Positions 44,918-54,707 of a DNA stretch of 64,000 nucleotides are shown piece after piece; the stretch's first letter is position 1, and each line of letters starts with the position of its first letter. The position numbers and the translations under genes are program-made. Source of the stretch: Phlyctochytrium arcticum (taxonomy: Eukaryota; Chytridiomycota; Chytridiomycetes; Chytridiales; Chytridiaceae); assembly GCA_025602905.1 (NCBI GenBank), contig JAHLKI010000020.1:1-64000 (forward strand). The letters are read 5' to 3'. Under the pieces are notes generated by a model. It had not been told where the DNA came from, did no database searches, and worked only from the letters and a program-made list of their open reading frames with translations.

Positions 44918-45829
44918 TTAGGCGATGGGAATGTTGATACGGCTACCCCTCGACGAGCGCTGCTGAGAGGACGAGGACGAGGAGGAAGTAGGTAGTTGCG
45001 GGACGTACGGTTGACGGCTCCGATGGCGAGGATGCGGGGCAAAATGGGAATTGAAGGCCTGGTTGACAAAATGGTTATGCATGTCCATAAACGGATCGGA
45101 TCCAAAAGCACGTTGGTGGGTCCCAAAAAACGGGTCAGAAAACATGGCCGCATGGGCCGTTCCAAAAGGGTCGTGGGCATTCGTAAGAGGCGAATGGTAA
45201 GGGTGGTGCCTGTCATCAGCAAAGGAGGATTGGGGTTGCTGTTGATTGTAGTGGTGGTTAAACATGTCGTCAAACATGGAAAAGGGATCTGAGCTGCTCG
45301 AAGCGGTTCGGCCAAAAAAGGCATTGAAGAGGTCAAAAGGGTCTACGTGCGATGCATGGGAACTGTTTCGGTGGCCTCGTCGGCGACGGGATGGGAAATG
45401 GCTATGTGTGGGGGTAGGTTCGACGCCATCCGTGCGTCCAGTTCGATCATAAACATCCCGTTTTTGGTCTGTACGGAACGAAGGCGTGAATTTACATCAC
45501 CATAATAGAAAGTAAAGAATCAGCTTACCATCTCCCAAAACCTCATACGCTTCAGCAATCAATCGAAACTGCCTTTCTGCCTCCTCGGAATTCTCCAAAT
45601 TCTTATCCCTACAGTTACGAACAACGTCAGCTCGGCCCATTACGTGCAAAATTACAAGGACTCACGGGTGCCATTTGAGCGCTTCCTTTTTGTACCTAAA
45701 ATTCACTCCACATGTAAGTATCCCACAAAAATTGTATTCGAGTGAAAGAACGCACGCGCGTTTGATTTCGTCGGACGAGCAACTAGTTGGCAGATTGAGA
45801 GCTTTGTACAGGTGAGGTGTCGCAGGCAT
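44918..45829 (-). CDS. J-domain (DnaJ class B) co-chaperone
   Basis: Stimulates Hsp70 ATPase and delivers substrates. Exons 45829-45756, 45695-45666 (30 nt), 45608-45529 and 45468-44918 encode 244 residues. The J domain runs from 'HLYKALNLPTSCSSDEIKRAYKK' through the HPD motif (residues 34-36, which is split across the second intron) to 'RQFRLIAEAYEVLGD..KRDVYDRTG'. The rest is Phe/Asp/His-rich with 'DPFDLFNAFFG', 'DPFSMFDDMF' and 'DPFFG' segments resembling the G/F region of DNAJB6-type proteins, and ends in a Ser run and 'SRGSRINIPIA'. No zinc finger or CTD is seen. The region between this gene and TRR1 (44449-44917) holds no supported gene. Confidence 0.88.
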
Positions 45830-46254
45830 CGCTCGCTGCTATGTATGTTGTGTGAAGTGCAGGTTCAAATCACTGCTGAAAGTTATACGCAGAAACTTCT
45901 GGCAAATGGGATTTTTGGAGGGGTTCAAATCCAAAAATGTGACAGCGCCGGAATGCTGCTGACGTGTGTGGCTTGACTGCGCAATTTGGCAATTTTGAAA
46001 ACTTTTTGGATCTGGCCATCCTTTACGATCTTGGGCGAGCTTTTGAGTATAACATCAACGCCCAGAATCCTTGAGCAACATGTATTGGGAATAGTTACAT
46101 TTGGACTGGATCGAATATCACATTGCTCATCATCCTCACCCTGCATTCTCCAGGATTGCGATGATATATCACACATACTTGTGGCGACGTTGAAGAAACC
46201 AGAAAATGAAAAACAAAGGATAAACGGCCATGAACCGAGGGGAATGTCGAGAAA

Positions 46255-46994
46255 ATGGAGGATGTTTCTTTTGCACATGAGAAGAGCGTCGAAAAGTTGC
46301 AGCAATTCCCGGGCGCGCTGATTTTGAATTGTACTTACAAAATAAGCGAGTGGGGGATGCTCAAAGTGCTAACATTGAGTGGGGAAGTGTGTGCTCAGCG
46401 AATGTTACACTCACTCTACAAGATGTTGTTCCAAATGGTCCGGCCGGGAGGAAACCGATCCTGACCAGAGCATGTACTACAAGACCTGAAATTCAAGCCG
46501 TCCTAGACCCGCACGTTGTGGAGTTGGACCGCCTGCATCCCACGCTTACGTTCTACAGACTGGAATGGCAATATACGCCCGACCCCAAAGGCCCCGGCCA
46601 CCTTCCCTACTCTACCCCGGCCGCGGGAACCGTCAACTATCTCCCGCTCACCGTCCTCCGCCGCTTCAACCGACTCCGCACCGGCCAAAGCAGCCGCGAC
46701 GTGTGTGTTTTACCCGACCAGACCCGTACTAATTCCCACGGATGGTTCTCAAATGGGCATAGAGTGGTAGTAGGGCAGGCGGTACACCCACCAGGTGATG
46801 AGAACCTCCCGTTATTTGATTTATGCGGACTCTGGAGAGACTCACCGCCGCCTCGTACGCGAAGTCCTTTCCGCTTGAAATACACCAGCTCTACGCCAAA
46901 AATTCAAGTGCGAAAGCAAACCCTTGCGCATTTTACGGACGACCGCTCACTCCGACGGAGTTACGGTATTGCCTGCCGGAGCGGGAGTTTCTAG
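46255..46994 (+). other. Possible protein-coding stretch, unknown
   Basis: Two overlapping frames (46255-46464 opening MEDVSFAHEKSVEKLQQ, and 46329-46994) look more protein-like than background ('LDRLHPTLTFYRLEWQYTPD', 'NYLPLTVLRRFNRLRTGQ'), but one frame change would be needed and no splice pair is convincing. No family is recognised. The preceding 45830-46254 stretch shows no gene. Confidence 0.25.
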
Positions 46995-47059
46995 CCATTG
47001 TGTTTGGTGTCATGAAGGGGTCAATCTCCAATCTTACGACCATATCATTGACCGCGTGA
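46823..47059 (+). mobile_element. Ty3/gypsy-like RNase H scrap
   Basis: The frame contains 'YGRPLTPTELRYCLPEREFLAIVFGVMK', very like the RT/RNase H junction of gypsy retroelements (consensus 'SR.LTP.E..Y...E.E.LAIVF.V.KF'). Nothing else of a retroelement is nearby, so it is a short fragment, or a chance resemblance. Confidence 0.4.
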
Positions 47060-47287
47060 AACTTCCTCTGAATTAAAGCTACTTCATCGTAGTCATAAAT
47101 ATATCACCATTTCTAATTGTTTGCTGTGGAAGGAAAACTTGGGAAGAAGGCCAACTGTGCCACTCGATTTGGTCGGACGGAGTTTCTGGGCTCCAAGATT
47201 CTCACCAGGATTCTGGAGGATTCTCATTTTGTTCCCCCTGTTCCAGGAGCTTCGGACTTTCCCCAAGCCGTGTAAAGCGCACTAGCA

Positions 47288-47878
47288 ATGACTGAGGACG
47301 ATCCAGTGGAGGATGAGCTGAAGCAGGTGTGATGCCTATGGATTTACGAAGGATGCTCCGTGGCAGATCTAACGGATTTGCCAGCGCCTGCGTGCAGCTA
47401 TGCACTATGCCACGAACAAAATATGCGACTCTTCTGGTTGTTACGAACTTGTTCAAAGCATGTACCGGATCAACCACTGATAAAGAGCATAGTTCTAGAG
47501 TCTGAGTTGCAAGTTATGGCGTCGCCGCACTTCCTTCATGCCTTATCGGAGATTGTGCATAGTCAGGCAGAAAGCCTTGCATTAGATGTCGAAGCCTTTT
47601 CTAAACATGCACGCCGTACTACAATCAATTCGGATGATCTACTGGTAAATATAGGCCAGCTGGGATTGAGCAGTACGCGAACCGGCATTAATATGTGTGT
47701 GTTACAGCTTTGTGCGAGAAAGAACGCTTCACTGGTTCGTTGCAGAGTACAGCTGATTCTATCTGCACTGCCGCTGATGTTTTTGGTGTCCACTTAGAAG
47801 GCCATTCTTGTAGAAGCGCAAAAAGCTTGTAAACGTGAAGCGGCGAAAGGAAAAAAGCGTCGAAGTGCGACCGGCTAG
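47288..47878 (+). CDS. MHF1: Histone-fold protein MHF1/CENP-S
   Basis: Forms a tetramer with MHF2/CENP-X, acting with FANCM-type helicases at stalled forks and in the CENP-T/W/S/X kinetochore complex. Five exons: 47288-47326, 47385-47436, 47493-47644, 47708-47734 (27 nt) and 47798-47878, giving 116 residues. The histone fold reads 'LRAAMHYATNKICDSS', 'SPHFLHALSEIVHSQAESLALDVEAFSKHARRTTINSDDLL' and then, only after splicing, 'LCARKNASLKAILVEAQK', matching 'LLARRSNSLLKYI' of the human protein. A Lys/Arg-rich end follows. Donors of introns 2 and 4 are weak (GTTGTT, GTTCGT), but the frame and homology are exact. Confidence 0.85.
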
Positions 47879-48284
47879 CAACCTGACAGTACCGACTTTC
47901 TCGGAGTTTCGCTCGAGGTATACAGGACCTTCTGATATACGAAGGTCGCTTTGAACCAATGCTATCGGTGACTAGCTTGGTTTGCCGGTGGTGGGCAAAC
48001 CCTTGTAAGGAGTTGGCCGGAGCCTTTGCTGTCGTCAGAGTGGCTCCGCCGATTCAGGTCGGATTCTTCATACCCAAACCGCAAAGGCATGTCATTCCAC
48101 GTTGGATGCAGGCTGCATCACTGTGGGATGTCCAAAGACATTGGCATACAGATGCATCTTGTTTTCCGGGATATGCAGTGTTGAGCCACCTACTCTATTG
48201 ATGTAACGAATACCCTGAAATTCAGTAGCCTCGTCCTCGACCTGTCCCTAACGATAGACATTACTTTACCTGAAATTGAATTCG
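47879..48284. other. Short convergent intergenic, no gene seen
   Basis: Lies between the 3' ends of MHF1 and IES2. A frame of 80 codons (47959-48201) has no recognisable feature. Confidence 0.5.
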
Positions 48285-49024
48285 TTAATGGGCCAAACCT
48301 ACTTCATTCCTTGCTTTCTTTTTCATGGACTGTTTTTGTACAAGTTTTTGTATTGTTTGGATTTTGGCTTCTTCTGCCTTGGCATCGGCCTGATGTTTGC
48401 GTCTACGAGCTGTTTCTGACTTTCGCAAAGCCGTTTCCTCAGCCGAAAAGATCTTTCGCTTCGATGGGCGCTCTGATCATCAAAGTTTAGGACGTGCGGC
48501 TTCAATCGACCTTCCCAGCATACCATCTGCTAATGGGGCGTTTCGATCTTCCACATCAGTCCCTCCCCGAGTAACCAGGGCTCTTTGGCGAGCCGTTAAT
48601 CTACTGGAATCCACGGGATCTTGACTGTCGGATAATGCCTCACTGCAAAGAGTGTAAGTTAATAGGGGAAATTCCCGGCACCAGCTATAAGCATGCATAC
48701 CTATCGCTTCCTGATCCTTCAGCCAAGGCGGATTCTACGAGTATGGGAATCATTACCAATGCTTTCTACACCTCTGAATATTGTAATGTGCTTACTCTCC
48801 GGATGATGAACCCTTTCGCTTTCTGGATCCAATGGTCGCGCCACCGGCGCACCCCCTCTCCATCGTACTGTCTGACGCCCTGAATCAGAGTTTTCGTTGT
48901 CGTCGTCGAGGTCGTTAGTCGTGCGGTTTGACCGGATATTTCGACTCGCGACGGACGACGGGCCTCCCGCGGCCCTGCCGTTGTCGCTCCTATGAGAAAA
49001 GTCCAGTTTGGGTGTTCTTATCAC
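48285..49024 (-). CDS. IES2: INO80 complex subunit IES2 (INO80B, PAPA-1 domain)
   Basis: Subunit of the INO80 nucleosome remodeller that stimulates Ino80 ATPase. Exons 49024-48796, 48734-48701 (34 nt), 48642-48524 and 48472-48285. The family marks appear only after splicing: 'SSRLTARQRAL' in exon 3, then the PAPA-1 helix in exon 4, 'AEETALRKSETARRRKHQADAKAEEAKIQTIQKLVQKQ'. Residues before this are Arg/Asp/Ser-rich and disordered. The C-terminal HIT zinc finger of animal INO80B is absent, as in yeast Ies2. The first exon is open to 49024 but contains no ATG; the true start is probably in an upstream exon or uses a site I cannot see, so the 5' end is uncertain. The gene is head to head with the kelch gene. 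Confidence 0.8.
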
Positions 49025-49178
49025 GATCAGTACGCTCGCTCCGTTGTCCTATATACGCTATGTTTGCCGGATTGAATAGCGATAGGCCAAGTTGAAATCT
49101 TGCTGCCCTGTCTGCGCTTTGTGAGAAACGCGGTCACAGTTTTCCAGTTCAACCATTTGCTCAACTGATCTCGCCTTC

Positions 49179-52100
49179 ATGCTGCTACACGGAGATTGGA
49201 AAGCACTGGCTGCAAGCGAGGAGCTGGGTGCCTTTCGGCCTGAACCCAGGCATGCCCTCATAGTAGCAGGTGGTCCGGAGGTTGGAAAAATAAATCTCCT
49301 GTGGGGATCCAACGGAAAACAAATCTTGTCAGACGCTGCAGTATTGAATGAAGGTAATAGCTCGCCTCACTGTTATAAACATTCCGCTCAAGTAACTCAA
49401 TCTTTTCTTTACCCAGGTACCGAACAGTGGACACCGCGATCGTTTACCGAAGGAGACACCGAAAATCCAATAGCAGCCAAGGCGGGCGCAGCATATACAA
49501 GTAACCAAAACTTCATCTATATATTTGGAGGAATGTGCAGCACGGAGGATGGCGAAGCTATAAGTAACGAGGTACGAGTCCTATTTTGTGTATGGGACCC
49601 TTGTTCTCATCAGCCTCATTTTCTGCAAAGAAAGCTTGTTCGAGTGGATACTACGACCGGAGTCATTGAGAGAATGAGTGGAAGGGGCCAGATCCCATGT
49701 CCTCGTTTGGGAGCATCCTTGACATTTATTCCCAAAGATGAATCTCGTGATGAGCTCCTCCTGGTGTTTGGTGGATACACATCTAGTCAGGAATATTTGA
49801 ACGATACCTATGTGTACAATCTGCGGGCTTGCCAGTGGACTCGGTCACGGATAGAGGGCGATGCCCCTGACCCGCGCGAAGGTCATTCTGCCATATACTA
49901 TCCGGGCGATGAACTGAGTGGGAGGAGACTTATCATTCATGGTGGATACTCCAAAATACCTGGTGCTGCTGGTCCCCCTGAGACATTGTCTGATGTAGCA
50001 TTTTTGAATTTGGGTAAGGGAGGTTGCACCATACTAGCTATTCAACGCACTAAACGGTATGTCAGATAGAGGCGTCTGGATTTCGCAACCGGGCCCCAAT
50101 ACTTCTGCCCCGTATGCCCGAGCAAAGCATACTGCAAGTTTATATGGTAGCAAGATGGTGGTAATCGGAGGAGAGCGTTCACCCAAGGAACTGCTTTCAA
50201 ATATAGCCGCGTCTTTCTGTTTACGTATGTGTTTTTCACCTGCATGGACCAGATGCAAATGAACTGAGCAACCAATAGGCGAGCTGGCTTGGGAGGACTT
50301 GGAACTACGTGGCTCAGGGCTGCCCGCTGAAGGTTTGTCTGGACACGGCGCTGTTGTGGTAAGCATCTTTGTTGCGCCCCGCGTAAGAGTAAGCGAAGCT
50401 GAATTTAAATAGGGTGATAATCAAGTGCTGGTTTTCATGGGAAGAACAGGGTCGGAAGCAACTGAACTGTCTGAAAAAGTGTTTTCACTCAGTCTCAGCC
50501 CTGCGCTGCCCCCACAAGGCTTTCAAGCTTATTTCGACGAAAATCGACAAGGGCTACACGCGTCGTGGAAGGTCTCAAGATCAATACCGGGCAGAAAATT
50601 TGAGCTCCTTCTTAGACGAGCGTCCGATCCAGTCACTTCGAATATCGTGGCTTATACTGGAAGCGCAACCAGCACCACCATTAAAAGCTACAAGGATTCC
50701 CACCGCAAAGTACAGCCCTTTAAACAGGGAGAAACCTACATCGTTGAGATTCAGGAATTAGACGGCGAAAGTAGTAGTCTTGAATGGTTCAAGAATGAGG
50801 AGCGTCACATCAACCAGCTCGTGGTGACTATTGGTACGTTTCTACCATGTTTGCTCATTTTGTATGTGTCCATGAACAAGATCTGTCGCAGGATTTGTAA
50901 GCCCTCCTACAAACGTAATTTGCGTTGCTTCCAATCCCACCACTGGTATCCTGGCGAACTCGACACAAACGTCTGACATCCAGCTTGCATGGGACAAAGA
51001 TACGTCCCCAACCAAGTGCTCTTATACGGTGGAAGTAGCCATCAGTTTCGGCGGGGAGATTGTCAACCGGAAGCGTAAACATATGATTGAAGAACTGCCA
51101 TCGGAAGATCAGACAATGGAATCACGCAAGGACACTGAATGGCAGACGTTGGCGAGTGTCTTGGGTGATAATCATCTTTTTATCCCCAACTCCACGCTCG
51201 ATACATTATTGGAAATGCATCCAGTCGATTTGATACAGGTTGGAGCTACGTCCAACCTAACTCAGGTTACGTTTCGGTTCCGGGTATTGAAAACTGCAGG
51301 ATCGAGGGTGTCGGCTCCTTCTGAGGAAGCTTCTGTCTCACTCTGGAAAATGCCTGCTGTGAAAGCTTCAGCGATCGCCGAGTCTGTGACGAATGGCGAA
51401 AGCGTTGTGGACACAGAGGACGAAGAAGTTTTGATGGGCGGGGTTGTGCAATCGGTTGGCGAGCTCTCAAGTGCCCCCGCGACCCCCGTGCCCGCCAAAG
51501 CTACCCCAATTATCGAGAAGGCCACATCCGTTCCCACATCACCGACACGACCCAATGTACCCGCTCCTATTCCTGAGAAAATAACTCAAGTAACCCCGGT
51601 CGCGCAGGCTATACCACCTATTGAGAAGAGTGTGATATATAGCCCACCGACCAAAATTCGCCGCACGTCGACATCCCCAAAGAAAAAAGCAGAGACAGAG
51701 CCGTTACCCTCTACCGTGAAGCCGACTCCCAAAAGCACGCACGACAATGCCGCTGTACAAGACGTTTCTGCTCCTGCCCCTGTTGTGACTGGGCAGGAGA
51801 GTGGACAAAGCACGCCCAGGATTACATCGCCTGCACCAGTTGAAGAAAGCATTGAAGAATTTGCTACTGATGCGGCAGTGGCCATGGACATTGGCGAGCC
51901 TACCTCTATGATTCTGCATACAGACCCCGAGACAGGACGGCCGAAACTGGATGATCCAGTCAATGGCCATTGGTTTAACTTCCGGTTTGGCGAAAGCATT
52001 GAGGCCTTTTCGTTGTCTCCTGTACCAGGCTGGTACCGGGCTCGAACTCTGTACTATTCCCCGTCGGGAGATTCAGACTGGCGAGTCAAGATTCATTACT

Positions 52101-52315
52101 CGAGATACCCCAAGCAGTTTGATGAGACGATTGTGTTAAATGAGGAAGGGCGGGGCCGACTTCGGCCTCCGAGCTCTGAGCTGGTCGGGGAGGGGGATGG
52201 TGAGGAAGATGAACGCGTGTTTGATCCAAATTCGTCCGCCAAGAAGTTGTATGCCATCAGCGCTAAGGAGCGGGAGTTGGCCAAGCAAGGAATTATGATT
52301 GTTAGGAGGCGATGA
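49179..52315 (+). CDS. Kelch-FN3 protein with C-terminal Tudor-like domain (HCF-like)
   Basis: Seven exons: 49179-49353, 49417-49571, 49635-50013, 50072-50224, 50279-50358, 50413-50833, 50892-52315, about 928 residues. The first 330 residues are kelch repeats ('PRHALIVAGG', 'FIYIFGGM', 'LLLVFGGYTSSQEYLNDTYVYNL', 'GHSAIYYPGDELSGRRLIIHGGY', 'KMVVIGGE'). Then fibronectin type III-like sequence runs to about residue 610 ('PPTNVICVAS', 'CSYTVEVAISFGG', 'VTFRFRVLKTAG'), as in host cell factor HCF-1. A Pro/Thr/Lys-rich linker leads to residues about 800-875, which look like a Tudor/chromo-barrel ('PGWYRARTLYY', 'WRVKIHYSRYPKQFDETIVL', 'GRLRPP'). Two introns are multiples of three without stops and could be retained. 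A chromatin co-factor role is inferred from HCF-1. Confidence 0.8.
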
Positions 52316-52724
52316 GGTTTTGTTTTTAGTGCTGATGTCTACCGTCATTGAAAATGCAATGTTTTTCCTGATCTCGGACTTGCCGTGTACTTAGTTTCCT
52401 GCATCCACAATGATTTGTAGGAACGAAGTGTCAAGTGCGGTTGCGTCTGATGAAATGTTCAATGTTACGAACTCGGAAGTATTCGGAAGTTATGACACTT
52501 CATAATTGTATTCGGAGGTGTATTCTCGATTTTTAAACTACAGTACAGTACTTAGGTATGAGGTCGACCTTCCCTTTCATCTGTACAATGTGCAGGCTAT
52601 ACATGCCGCTAAAGTTAAGTGACCAAGTGCGCCTTACTGAGAAGTAAAACTATAGCGCTAGGTTCAAAATCAAGTTGCTCAAACACAGACAATTTCGAAA
52701 AAAAGGGGGAAAAAAAGCAAGTAT
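52316..52724. other. Intergenic, no gene seen
   Basis: AT-rich 3' flank. The A-runs at 52699-52717 read as T-runs on the minus strand just after the tRNA and fit a pol III terminator. Confidence 0.6.
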
Positions 52725-52797
52725 GCCCTCTCCGAGAGTCGAACACGGGACCTTCTGCTTACTAGGCAGACGCTCTAACCAACTGAGCCAAGAGGGC
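52725..52797 (-). tRNA. tRNA-Thr (anticodon AGT)
   Basis: The 73-nt minus-strand sequence folds into a cloverleaf. The acceptor stem GCCCTCT/AGAGGGC is perfect, the D arm is GCTC/GAGC, and the anticodon stem is TCTGC/GCAGA with loop CTAGTAA, so the anticodon is AGT. The T loop is TTCGACT, and its stem has one T-T mismatch. There is no intron. CCA is not encoded, as in eukaryotes. Poly-T follows. Confidence 0.92.
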
Positions 52798-52942
52798 TGA
52801 TGAGTTTGAGTGCGGTTGTACAGTCCATAAAGTTTATACCCAAAATATCACGTCGTTTGGATGATTATTCCGTTTGACCACATCCCCAAAATCGAAATCG
52901 TGAGTCGCGATCTGTGATTACCGTGAGTAAGAGCTTATTATT

Positions 52943-54598
52943 ATGCCTCCTCCACCACCCGGCCCCGCAGCGGGCAAGCAGCCGCAACAACAGCAGTATG
53001 GTCAACCCGCAGCTCAACAACAACAGCAACATTCTCGTCAAAATCTCCCACCAAACCAGCAACACCCACAACATCAACAATCTCCATACCCAAGCACCGG
53101 CCCACCAAATCCGTCAAATCAGCAGCAAGCGCAAGCGAGTGTGACCGAGGTGGTGCTGGCGACGGCAGGTTATGACCATACAATACGATTCTGGGAGGCA
53201 TTAAGCGGGATATGTCTGCGAACCATTCAACACCCCGACTCGGTACGTTCAGTGGGAGGTGTGAATGTTTCCTGGGGGATCTAGCTGCCTGGGCGTTCAG
53301 AATCTGGAGATGAACTGGACAGGCTGGCTGTATCTGGGGGTTGATGATGACGAACAATAGCTAAACGCCACTCATTTCACATTCAGCAGGTAAACCGATT
53401 GTGCATATCACCCGACAAACGATACCTAGCAGCAGCTGGTGAGTAGATGCACCCATACGTACTTTGAAACGAGTGCAATAACGGGACAAACTTGAAGGAA
53501 ATCCACATGTGCGATTGTACGAAGTGCAGACCAATAATCCCAATCCCGTATGTTCAAGCTGGATGGCATGCGTTTCAGTGGAACTGAACATATATCATAT
53601 GTAGATAACGTCGTTCGACGGACACACCGGAAATGTCACATCAATAGGGTTTCAGTCAGCTGGCCGGTGGATTGTAACAGGGAGCGAGGACGGCACCATC
53701 AAAATCTGGGACGTAAGGTGGTACTCAATCGCCCACCGGGTACATGAGTTCGTCATTCTAAACAAAGACGCTCAGAGCTCCTGGAATACAACGGGACTAC
53801 GAGCTTAAAGCTCCCGTCAATGATGTGATTATCCATCCGAATCAAGGAGAGCTGATATCATGCGACCAAAATGGATCCGTCAAAGTGTGGGACTTGGGGG
53901 AGAATGCATGCACGCATGAGCTGGTGGGTGGACAATAGTCGCACATTGAAGAAGGAACGGGATTCTAACGTGTTTGGTGTAGCTGCCAGAAGAGGACACG
54001 CCAGCACGCTCAGTCACAATGGCGGCAGATGGTTCAATATTGGTTGCGGCGAATAATAAGGTATGCTGATGTCACTTTTTATAACTTGTCAAGATCTTGA
54101 CGTCGCAATTGTAGGGCAACTACTATGTATGGAAGACCAAGACGACGGGTGATCTGACCCATCTAGAGGCGCTCACCAAGGTTGCAGCGCATGGCAAATA
54201 TATCACAAAATGCCTGTTGAGCCCAGATACAAAGTGGGTTCTTCTTGAGCTGCTGATGACGCCATTCTCATTCATGTTTCGCAGGCTCTTGGCCACATGC
54301 TCGGCTGATCATACAGTCAAGATGTGGAACACAGTTGATCAGAAATTTCAACTGGAGAAAACTCTTACAGGCCATCAGCGATGGGTCTGGGATTGCGCAT
54401 TTTCGGCAGATTCTGCATATCTCGTGACAGGTATTTATGCTTGCTATACCGCTTTAGCCGACATTCTCTTATCCTTTATTAGGTTCGTCCGATCACTCTG
54501 CACGATTATGGGACCTGGCGACTGGGGAAACAATTAGGCATTATAACGGACATCAGAAAGCTGTTGTTTGCGTGGCGCTGCACGATGTCAGCATGTAG
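52943..54598 (+). CDS. LST8: TOR complex subunit LST8 (WD40)
   Basis: Seven-bladed WD40 propeller that binds the TOR kinase domain in TORC1 and TORC2. Nine exons: 52943-53242, 53387-53438, 53498-53547, 53605-53717, 53776-53923, 53983-54060, 54115-54233, 54285-54430, 54483-54598, giving 373 residues. Blades read '[20 protein letters not shown]', '[33 protein letters not shown]', '[40 protein letters not shown]', '[14 protein letters not shown]' and '[33 protein letters not shown]', closely mat­ching human mLST8. The first 65 residues are a Gln/Pro-rich extension absent from the 303-326 residue orthologues. It is convergent with WDR34. Confidence 0.95.
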
Positions 54599-54707
54599 AT
54601 AAGCTCATTAGTATCTGAATCACTTGACGTATTTCAAATTGTTCGTGCCACAATTTCAAATTGTTTGTGCCACAATTTTGATGCTTTGTTTATTGGAATT
54701 GCGCATA

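Noticed and set aside
46329..46994. Single-exon gene call of 221 residues
   Set aside because: Downgraded to a possible coding stretch: it overlaps a second protein-like frame, has no family match and ends in a different frame from the RNase H-like scrap.
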